NCBI GenBank assembly: GCA_031263945.1
Contig: JAISEW010000218.1
Location: 1-5,253, forward strand
Reading direction: 5' to 3'
Origin: Gracilibacteraceae bacterium
GTDB taxonomy: Bacteria > Bacillota > Desulfitobacteriia > Desulfitobacteriales > Syntrophobotulaceae
DNA: 5,253 nucleotides
Part shown: positions 1 through 5,253 of the stretch, one piece after another
How the letters are laid out: every line of letters begins with the position of its first letter
Numbering within the stretch: the first letter of the stretch is position 1
Translations under genes and position numbers: made by a program
The notes under the pieces: generated by a model
Database searches by the model: none
Seen by the model: only the letters and a program-made list of their open reading frames with translations
Told to the model about the DNA's origin: nothing

Positions 1-36
1 ATTTACCGGAAAACATTCCTGTTAAATTGTCAAAAG

Positions 37-936
37 TTAAAGCATCCGCAGTAAAAACTCGTTTTCCGCCGGGGAGAGGGAGCTTTTTTCCGGTTTCAGC
101 AAAAAGAATACATAGTCAAAATCGGCGCGGCGGGTCCTGAGCGGCACCAAATTAATGCCGTACTGCTCCGGGATCTTGTTGGCCGTGGTTTTTTCCTCCA
201 TGGCAAAACCGATGGCGGCGCCGCCGGCGATGGTCTGCCAGAAAAGGTGCATGTTGCTCGTGGAAAGCACAACATTAGGCTCGCCGCAGCGTTTCAGAAT
301 ATCGATGCCGCAGGGCACGTCGTCGTCCTGATATTCAAAACTGACAAAGGGATATTTCAGCACCTCCCGGACCGAGGTGGATTTCTGGCGGCTGAGCGGC
401 ATAGTCCGGCTGACGCAGACCACCAGCCGGTCCGGCCTGGATTTTACGACTTTCAGCCCCATCTCCCCATAGGCGTCCTCGCTGAACACTCCGGCCTGCT
501 CTAAGAGCAAAGCGCAGCTCTTGCTGTCCGCGGGCAAGGACTTCAATATCTCGCTCCGGGGTTTGCTGCTGAAGGTGATCTGGAAATTGGGATGTTCGCG
601 GCAGAAGTCCGTGGCCCGCCGGCTGAATATCTCCTGGTTGAGGCTGTAAGTCGTATAAAAATTCAGGCGGCATTCATCCCGCTGCTGCCGGCCCCAATTC
701 CGCAATTCCTCCATCCGGGCGATGATCTCCTCCGCCACCCGGACAAAAGCCTCGCCGTCGGGAGAAAGGGTGACGCCGGTCGACGAGCGGCGCAAAAGGG
801 AAACCTGACATTCCTGTTCCAGCTTGCGGATGGCGCTGCCCAGGCTCTGAGGCGAGACATAGATCCGCTGAGCTGCCTGATTCAGGGATTTTGTCCGGCT
901 GACTTCCACAAGGTACTGTAATTGTTCCAGCTGCAA
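37..936 (-). CDS. LysR-type transcriptional regulator
   Basis: A complete 299-residue protein, the usual length for the LysR family. Residues 1-62 form the N-terminal winged helix-turn-helix: the start LEQLQYLVEV, then SLNQAAQRIYVSPQSLGSAI with the recognition helix around 28-38, and KLEQ leading to the LxRR-like LLRRSSTGVTLSPDGE wing. A linker helix covers about 63-85, and residues 88 to about 295 are the two-lobed effector-binding domain, including FVSFEYQ and the GGAAIGFA segment typical of its C-terminal part. It should bind DNA as a tetramer and respond to a small co-inducer, probably an anion related to the permease substrate (inference). The start is TTG at 936-934, chosen because AAGGAGG lies 7 bases upstream. 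The gene is divergent from the permease, the classic arrangement for a LysR regulator and its target. The stop is TAA at 39-37; no clear terminator is visible in the 36 bases beyond. The effector cannot be assigned. Confidence 0.95.
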   Translation of the reverse strand: MQLEQLQYLVEVSRTKSLNQAAQRIYVSPQSLGSAIRKLEQECQVSLLRRSSTGVTLSPDGEAFVRVAEEIIARMEELRNWGRQQRDECRLNFYTTYSLNQEIFSRRATDFCREHPNFQITFSSKPRSEILKSLPADSKSCALLLEQAGVFSEDAYGEMGLKVVKSRPDRLVVCVSRTMPLSRQKSTSVREVLKYPFVSFEYQDDDVPCGIDILKRCGEPNVVLSTSNMHLFWQTIAGGAAIGFAMEEKTTANKIPEQYGINLVPLRTRRADFDYVFFLLKPEKSSLSPAENEFLLRML

Positions 937-943
937 AGCCGCC

Positions 944-950
944 CCTCCTT
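944..950 (-). promoter_or_regulatory. Ribosome binding site of the LysR gene
   Basis: AAGGAGG on the minus strand, 7 bases before a TTG codon at 936-934. It supports the non-ATG start: translation from that TTG gives the conserved LysR N-terminus (LEQLQYLVEV) at the correct distance from the helix-turn-helix. Confidence 0.85.
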
Positions 951-971
951 CCGGTTTTCGCTGCTGTATCC

Positions 972-1006
972 ATTATAATTATAACCTCCGGCGCGGCGGC
1001 AGACAA
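972..1006 (-). promoter_or_regulatory. Putative sigma70-type promoter of the LysR gene
   Basis: On the minus strand there is TTGTCT (1006-1001, 4 of 6 matches to TTGACA), a 17-base spacer, and a perfect TATAAT (983-978). A second perfect TATAAT follows directly (977-972), because the AT stretch 973-984 is a 12-bp palindrome. Transcription would start near 971, giving a leader of about 35 bases before the TTG start. The hexamers and spacing are seen in the sequence; activity is inferred. Confidence 0.6.
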
Positions 1007-1024
1007 CTTTTTTCTCATTTTTCC

Positions 1025-1043
1025 CATAAGTCTGAAACTTATG
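1025..1043. promoter_or_regulatory. Inverted repeat, candidate LysR operator
   Basis: CATAAGT, a 5-base spacer (CTGAA), then ACTTATG: a perfect 7-bp inverted repeat between the two divergent genes. Its centre (1034) is about 75 bases upstream of the predicted permease transcription start and about 63 upstream of the predicted regulator start. The first distance matches where LysR-family recognition sites usually sit for activation. It has dyad symmetry with T and A at symmetric positions but is not an exact T-N11-A box (T1027 and A1041 are 13 bases apart). The repeat is seen; that the neighbouring regulator binds it is inferred. Confidence 0.55.
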
Positions 1044-1073
1044 CGTTGACCAAACGCCGAATACAAACGGTTC

Positions 1074-1102
1074 TTCTTATGGCCGCCATTTCATTTTATA
1101 AT
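1074..1102 (+). promoter_or_regulatory. Putative activator-dependent promoter of the permease operon
   Basis: A perfect TATAAT lies at 1097-1102. The hexamer 17 bases upstream is TTCTTA (1074-1079), only 3 of 6 matches to TTGACA. A better TTGACC at 1046-1051 is much too far away (45 bases) to act as its -35 box. A good -10 with a poor -35 fits a promoter that needs an activator, as expected for a LysR target. Transcription would start near 1109, about 42 bases before the ATG. Confidence 0.5.
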
Positions 1103-1150
1103 GATTGCGCCGGAAAGATTTCATAAATAAATAAAGCAAGGAGGTTCTAC

Positions 1151-2692
1151 ATGGCTGACACCCCTAACGGCGGCGCCGGCGTGCTCCAAGGCAAAGCGGG
1201 CTCCTCGCCGGAAGCGAAAAGAGTCCTGATTTTCTTTGCCATCATCCTGGCCGGCTGTCTCCTCTCTATGGCCGGCGGTTTTGCCGGCGTCACCCCCTTC
1301 GGCGTCCGTCTCCTTTTCCTGTTCTTTGCCGTCATCTACGGCTGGAGCGTCACCATGGACCCATGGCCCAGCTGGGCCGCCCTCGTCCTCATGCCTCTGC
1401 TGGACGGGATCTTCCACGGGATCACCGTCGCGGAAAACGCCCCCGGCGGCATAGCCGACATCATCACTTACGGCAACCTGATGCTGGGCGGCTGGGGTTC
1501 CGACACAGGCCTGTTCATGATCATGATCTTCATCATCATCGCTTTCTTTGAACTGGTGGGCCTGCCAAAATTCATCGCCTCCTGGGTCCTTTCCCGGAAG
1601 ATCCTCCAAGGAAGGCCTATGCTGTTCCTTTTCGCCCTCTGTTTTACTTCTTACATTCTCTGCGCGATGATCAACATCTTTGTCGGCGTTCTGATGCTCT
1701 ACCGCATCATTCAGAGCGTCTCCGCCACCCTCGGCTATGAGCGCGGGGACAAATTCCCCACCATCGTCATGTTCGGCATCGGCATGACGGGGGCCCTCGG
1801 CCTCTCCGCCTTCCCCTGGAGCTTCAACTCCATCGTCCTCATCGGTTTCTTCAACAATATGCTGGGTTACCAGATGAACATGCTGAAATTCATCAGCTTC
1901 TCCGTCCCTTACGCCGTTCTGGCCATCATCTTTTACCTGGTCGTGGCAAAATTCATCCTCAAACTCGACACCAGCCGCCTGAAAAACCTTGACCCCGATT
2001 TTATCAAAGCCGAAGACCGCCAGGCCTCCACCCCGGTCAAAATCGGGCTGCTGGCTTTGCTGGCCCTTGTAGTCCTGCTCCTGCTGCCCTCCTTCCTCCC
2101 TCAAACATCCACCCTCTACCTGATCCTTAACGGCATGGGCAACGCCGGCCGCCTGATCCTGATCTTCGCCGTGCTGGTCCTCATTAACATCGGCACCAGA
2201 AAACTCTTTGATTTTCAGGAGCTGGCCCAAAAAATCAACTGGGGCGCCATCGCGGTCTGCGTCATCGTCATCCCGCTCGGCAGTTTTATCGTCAACCCGG
2301 CCACCGGCATCTCCGCCGCTCTCGGGCAGCATGTGCTGCCGCTGCTGAACGGTCTTTCCCCCTTCGCTTTTGCCGGCGCCATCGCCTTTCTTGTGATAAT
2401 TATCACAAACGTCCTGGCCAACATGCCGGTGTGCATGATGTTCGCCCCCATGGCCATGCAGGCGGCGGCCACCTACGGTTTCGCCAACGAGCAGCTGGCT
2501 TTCTTGCTCATCGTCTCCTGCACCATCGCCTGGATGCTGCCCTCGGCCTCTCCCGCCGGCATTATCCTCTACGTTTTCAGCGACGGTTATCTGAAAGTGC
2601 GGGACATCCTCGTCATCGGCACAGTGGCCATCTTCTGCTGCTTCGCGGCCCTGATGCTGGTTTTTGGCACTATCGGTCAGGCTCTGTTTTGA
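1151..2692 (+). CDS. DASS/SLC13-family anion permease
   Basis: A complete 513-residue integral membrane protein, within the usual size of the divalent anion:Na+ symporter (DASS) family, which moves di/tricarboxylates, sulfate and similar anions across the cytoplasmic membrane. After a hydrophilic N-terminus (1-24) there are roughly 11-12 hydrophobic segments. The family's internal duplication shows in two hairpin-tip regions: CAMINIFVGVLML (N175) and IIITNVLANMPV (T419, N420). These align with the two Ser-Asn-Thr motifs that bind Na+ and carboxylate in VcINDY, but here they read INI and TNV. The C-terminal MLPSASPAGIILYVFSDGYLKVRDIL (462 onward) matches the family's late Pro/Gly loop. The start is ATG with AAGGAGG at 1138-1144, 6 bases upstream. 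It diverges from the LysR gene and precedes the sulfotransferase gene by 43 bases, so it is probably the first gene of that operon. The substrate is uncertain; the altered motifs warn against assuming a simple dicarboxylate. Confidence 0.85.
   Translation: MADTPNGGAGVLQGKAGSSPEAKRVLIFFAIILAGCLLSMAGGFAGVTPFGVRLLFLFFAVIYGWSVTMDPWPSWAALVLMPLLDGIFHGITVAENAPGGIADIITYGNLMLGGWGSDTGLFMIMIFIIIAFFELVGLPKFIASWVLSRKILQGRPMLFLFALCFTSYILCAMINIFVGVLMLYRIIQSVSATLGYERGDKFPTIVMFGIGMTGALGLSAFPWSFNSIVLIGFFNNMLGYQMNMLKFISFSVPYAVLAIIFYLVVAKFILKLDTSRLKNLDPDFIKAEDRQASTPVKIGLLALLALVVLLLLPSFLPQTSTLYLILNGMGNAGRLILIFAVLVLINIGTRKLFDFQELAQKINWGAIAVCVIVIPLGSFIVNPATGISAALGQHVLPLLNGLSPFAFAGAIAFLVIIITNVLANMPVCMMFAPMAMQAAATYGFANEQLAFLLIVSCTIAWMLPSASPAGIILYVFSDGYLKVRDILVIGTVAIFCCFAALMLVFGTIGQALF
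2391..2408. repeat. 18-bp perfect palindrome inside the permease gene (CRP-consensus-like)
   Basis: TTGTGATAA followed by its exact reverse complement TTATCACAA. The core is TGTGA-N6-TCACA, identical to the consensus for CRP of the CRP/FNR superfamily. It lies in permease codons 414-420 and is an AT-rich patch in a GC-rich gene; three consecutive isoleucines use ATA, ATT and ATC, although ATA is rare elsewhere in this gene. It overlaps the codons of the second substrate-binding hairpin motif (T419-N420). It may be chance or a real intragenic site. Confidence 0.45.
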
Positions 2693-2735
2693 GTTTGAGC
2701 GTCCCCCTGCATCACATAACAGAGGAGGTATTCTT
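2693..2735 (+). promoter_or_regulatory. Short spacer with ribosome binding site of the sulfotransferase gene
   Basis: 43 bases between the permease stop (TGA 2690-2692) and the next ATG. It holds AGAGGAGG at 2721-2728, 7 bases before the ATG. I see no hairpin with a T-run and no convincing -35/-10 pair, so the two genes are probably transcribed together. Confidence 0.7.
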
Positions 2736-5253
2736 ATGACACGTCACCCCGGCGCCGCCCGGAAGCGCCCGCTCCTGTGTTTCCTGCTGATCTTGCTCCT
2801 GATCCTGACAGCTTCCCCGGCCTTTGCCGTGGAATATGACCGGATCGCCGGCGCCGAGCGGATCGCCACCGCTTTGAACATCGCCGCCCAGGGCTGGACC
2901 GAGGCCCCAGCAGTCATTATCTGTCCGGCGGAAACGGAACATCTCGTGGATTCTCTGGTGGCGGCGCCTTTGGCCGGCCAGGAAAACGCCCCCATTCTCC
3001 TGACCGCCAAGACCAGCCTCGCCCCTGAGGTCAAAGCCCGCGTCCAGACTTTGGGCGCCGGGAAAGTCTATACCATCGGCGCGGTCGCTGACTCGGTGGT
3101 AAGCGAACTCCGCGCCATTCCCGGCCTCACTGTGGAAAAACTCTCCGGCCTGGACCGCCGGGCCACGGCGGCGGCGGTGGGCGCCAAGCTCACCGCCGTG
3201 AACGGGACTTTTGTCGTCGGCTATAATTCCCTCGCTGACGCGGTCTCCATTGCCTCTTTCGCGGCCGCGAACCGCTACCGCGTCGTCATTTCCAGTCCCG
3301 GCGGCCAAGCGTCGCCCGCGCAGCTCGTCTCGCCGGTGTATCTCATCGGTGACAGCGGCGCCGTCGCCGATGTGGCGGGGGGCGTCCGTCTCGGCGGCGG
3401 CGGCCCTTTCGCCACCAACGCCGCTGTCGTCGCCGCCCTGCCCTTTAAGACGGACCAGATCTATCTGGCCAGCGGCGTCACTTTGGCGGAAGCCCTGACC
3501 GCCGCGCCTCTGGCGGCCAGATCCGGGGCGGTCATCGCCCTGAGTGACGCGTCCGGGGTGTCGCTCACCGGCACCGAAGCCGCGAAGAAGTACTCAGCCG
3601 CCGTGAAAATAACGGTGATCGGCGACCTGAGCGGCGTGCCCCAGGCGGCGGCGGAAGCGCTGGCCCAGGCGGCCGCTCCGGCCGTCGCACCGCCTGCCGG
3701 CGGCGGGGGAGGCGGAGGTTACACCGCGCCCCGCGCTTACACGAATATTCCCTTTGATCTCGGCGCGGAAATAGCCGCTCTTGACGCCAAGAACACGGGC
3801 TATACCACGCCTGCGGCGGCGAACCCCGGTTTCAGCGCGGCCGATGAATTTGGCGCCACCGGCGTCTTTCTCGTTCCCGCCGCCGCGGATCCCGCGAACT
3901 CCGCAGACCCGGCGGAACTCTTTCTCAACGCGATGGTGGCCGGGAACGCGATTATTTTCAGCGGGAATATCGCGAGCGCGGAACGCTGGCTGGGCGGCGT
4001 CAAGATAGGCGCCCTCCCTGTAAGCGGCGGCGCTTTCTCCTTCACCCCTGAGACCATCAACGCGAAAAGCCCGGTTGACGAGGTGATCTATATCACCCGC
4101 GGCGACGCCGAGGTTTTCAAGATCCACACTTTACACGAGAAAACGCATGATTTTACCATCATCGGCGGCGGTGAGTCGGAGGCGGGCGTCTACACCTTCG
4201 TGACCGACGACAACGTTCTCTACAGAGTCAATACCGCGGGTGACATCGTGTATTTCCGCTTCTACGGCCCCAATACCGGCGCCATGAAGAATTTCCAGGC
4301 CCAGGATACCGCCGACGGCCGCCTGTACACCTACCATGTTCAGACCAACGACGCCCGCAGCACCAGCGGTTACAACAGCGGCATGTATGTGGTCATGGAC
4401 GCGAACTATAAGGAAATCGACTATATCACCCTCATGCCCAACAGCGAGAAAAATCACACGCACGGGGAAGGCTATCTGGATATGCACGAATTCGTCATGT
4501 ACGGTCTGGATGACTGGTTCGCCCTGAGTTACACCCAGCTCAAGGCGGAAAATCTGGCCGGCAAAGGCATCGGCGGCGGCAATTCGGCTTTTGTCTGGGC
4601 CTGCATTTTCCAGGAAGTGCGGGGAGGCAAGGTCGTGCGGGAATTTAATTCCGTTGACTATCCGGAACTCTATGACGCTTCTATCGAGTCGAACGACTAC
4701 GCCGGCAGTTCGGCTTCGACCCCCGGCTATGGCGAAACAGGCGGTTATCAGGACTACGCCCATGTCAACAGCCTGTTTATCAACGACAGTGACAATAGTT
4801 TTATCGCTTCCTTCCGCAATCTCAGCGCCGTGATCAAATTCAACCGCTCCACGGGGAATATTGTCTGGATCCTCGGCGGCAAAGCCAATCAGTTCACATT
4901 GGCCGCCGGTTCCCCGGATCCGGCTTTAAGCGACGGCTTCTGGTTTCGGGCCCAGCATGACGCCAAGTATGTACCCTGGAGCTATGCCGGCAACGCGACC
5001 ACCGTGTCCCTCTTTGACAACCATACGGGATTGAATAACAGCACCCGCCTTATGGAATTCACGCTGGACGAACGGCGGAAAACCGCTTTTGCCAGCCTCA
5101 TCGTCGCCGGCGCCGATTTTGACGACGCGACGGGCTCCACGCACTGGGCCACCCATTGCGCCAGTTATACCCGGACTTCGTCGGGCTTTGGCCTGGGCGG
5201 TTGGGGACTGAACACCGGCCTGATGAATTCCGGTGATCCCCGGGCCATTTTTA
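2736..5253 (+). CDS. Secreted CWB2-repeat arylsulfotransferase (ASST), C-terminus cut by window edge
   Basis: An open frame with no stop to the window end: 839 codons seen, 3' end missing. Residues 1-31 are a signal peptide (R9-K10-R11, hydrophobic 13-26, cleavage likely after SPAFA). Residues 34-311 are three cell-wall-binding-2 repeats (new repeats open near 136, LSGLDRRAT, and 217, VRLGGGGPFATN), which hold proteins non-covalently on Gram-positive walls. An Ala/Pro linker with seven glycines (312-328) and an unassigned stretch (about 329-483) follow. From about 484 the protein matches Arylsulfotran_2-type ASST: GVYTFVTDDN, NFQAQDTADGRLYTYH (519-534), YLDMHEF (H584), HVNSLFI (H676), SFRN (R694), GNIVWILGGK (707-716), RAQHDA (H741), LFDN (759-762). 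ASSTs move a sulfuryl group from a phenolic sulfate to another phenol without PAPS, through a sulfated histidine; H741 is the likely residue. The ATG has AGAGGAGG 7 bases upstream. The wall-anchored enzyme should act outside the cell; its physiological donor and acceptor are unknown. The domain call is firm; the activity is inferred. Confidence 0.88.
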   Translation, partial: MTRHPGAARKRPLLCFLLILLLILTASPAFAVEYDRIAGAERIATALNIAAQGWTEAPAVIICPAETEHLVDSLVAAPLAGQENAPILLTAKTSLAPEVKARVQTLGAGKVYTIGAVADSVVSELRAIPGLTVEKLSGLDRRATAAAVGAKLTAVNGTFVVGYNSLADAVSIASFAAANRYRVVISSPGGQASPAQLVSPVYLIGDSGAVADVAGGVRLGGGGPFATNAAVVAALPFKTDQIYLASGVTLAEALTAAPLAARSGAVIALSDASGVSLTGTEAAKKYSAAVKITVIGDLSGVPQAAAEALAQAAAPAVAPPAGGGGGGGYTAPRAYTNIPFDLGAEIAALDAKNTGYTTPAAANPGFSAADEFGATGVFLVPAAADPANSADPAELFLNAMVAGNAIIFSGNIASAERWLGGVKIGALPVSGGAFSFTPETINAKSPVDEVIYITRGDAEVFKIHTLHEKTHDFTIIGGGESEAGVYTFVTDDNVLYRVNTAGDIVYFRFYGPNTGAMKNFQAQDTADGRLYTYHVQTNDARSTSGYNSGMYVVMDANYKEIDYITLMPNSEKNHTHGEGYLDMHEFVMYGLDDWFALSYTQLKAENLAGKGIGGGNSAFVWACIFQEVRGGKVVREFNSVDYPELYDASIESNDYAGSSASTPGYGETGGYQDYAHVNSLFINDSDNSFIASFRNLSAVIKFNRSTGNIVWILGGKANQFTLAAGSPDPALSDGFWFRAQHDAKYVPWSYAGNATTVSLFDNHTGLNNSTRLMEFTLDERRKTAFASLIVAGADFDDATGSTHWATHCASYTRTSSGFGLGGWGLNTGLMNSGDPRAIF

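Noticed and set aside
1..36. Possible terminator downstream of the LysR gene.
   Set aside because: No stem-loop followed by a T-run can be made on the minus strand within these 36 bases; a terminator may lie outside the window.
1046..1051. TTGACC, considered as the -35 box of the permease promoter.
   Set aside because: No -10 box lies at 16-18 bases; the TATAAT at 1097-1102 is 45 bases away.
1516..1540. Repetitive CATGATCATGAT / CATCATCATC run, considered as a repeat or regulatory palindrome.
   Set aside because: It is explained by coding for a Met/Ile-rich membrane helix (FMIMIFIII) and is not a perfect long palindrome.
1121..2332. 403-codon open frame on the minus strand, antisense to the permease.
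   Set aside because: Its product is a low-complexity Asp/Glu/Gly/Gln/His-rich string with no recognisable domain. It is the mirror of a GC-rich membrane-protein gene whose plus-strand frame has a good ribosome binding site and clear family motifs.
3211..3498. Plus-strand open frame in another phase within the CWB2 region, considered as a frameshifted piece of a gene.
   Set aside because: The main frame from 2736 runs without interruption and carries the repeat motifs through this region; the alternative product is Ser/Pro/Arg-rich without domain signal.
3594..4763. Two minus-strand open frames (3594-4127 and 4131-4763) that look like adjacent genes.
   Set aside because: Both lie opposite the continuous sulfotransferase frame, which carries the signal peptide, CWB2 and ASST motifs. 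The antisense products resemble no family I know, and codon bias explains their openness.

Overview
The window reads as GC-rich bacterial chromosome, most likely from an anaerobic Gram-positive (Firmicutes, Clostridia-type) organism. The basis is strong AAGGAGG-type ribosome binding sites before all three genes, a strong G/C preference at third codon positions, and three cell-wall-binding-2 (CWB2) repeats, a surface-anchoring module known mainly from clostridia and actinobacteria. This placement is an inference; no marker gene fixes the species.

Layout: (1) 37-936, minus strand: a complete LysR-type transcriptional regulator with a TTG start. (2) 937-1150: a divergent control region holding a sigma70-like promoter for the regulator, a perfect 7-5-7 inverted repeat at 1025-1043 that is a good candidate operator, and a perfect TATAAT with a poor -35 box facing the transporter. 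(3) 1151-2692, plus strand: a complete 513-residue DASS/SLC13-family anion (di/tricarboxylate or sulfate type) permease. (4) A 43-base gap with no terminator. (5) 2736 to the right edge, plus strand: a long open frame cut by the window end, 839 codons seen. It encodes a secreted protein with signal peptide, three CWB2 repeats, an Ala/Pro/Gly linker, an unassigned stretch, and an arylsulfotransferase (ASST, Arylsulfotran_2-like) domain.

Proposed working: the regulator sits divergently from a likely two-gene transcription unit (permease plus wall-anchored sulfotransferase) and probably controls it through the 1025-1043 repeat. The large enzyme would act outside the cell, moving sulfuryl groups between phenolic compounds without PAPS, while the permease moves an organic or inorganic anion across the membrane. 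The permease substrate, and whether the two proteins share a pathway, cannot be read from the sequence.

The most interesting points are the CWB2-ASST architecture, conservation of the ASST catalytic His/Arg set without the cysteine pair of the E. coli enzyme, the well-placed candidate LysR operator, and an 18-bp perfect CRP-consensus-like palindrome inside the permease gene.
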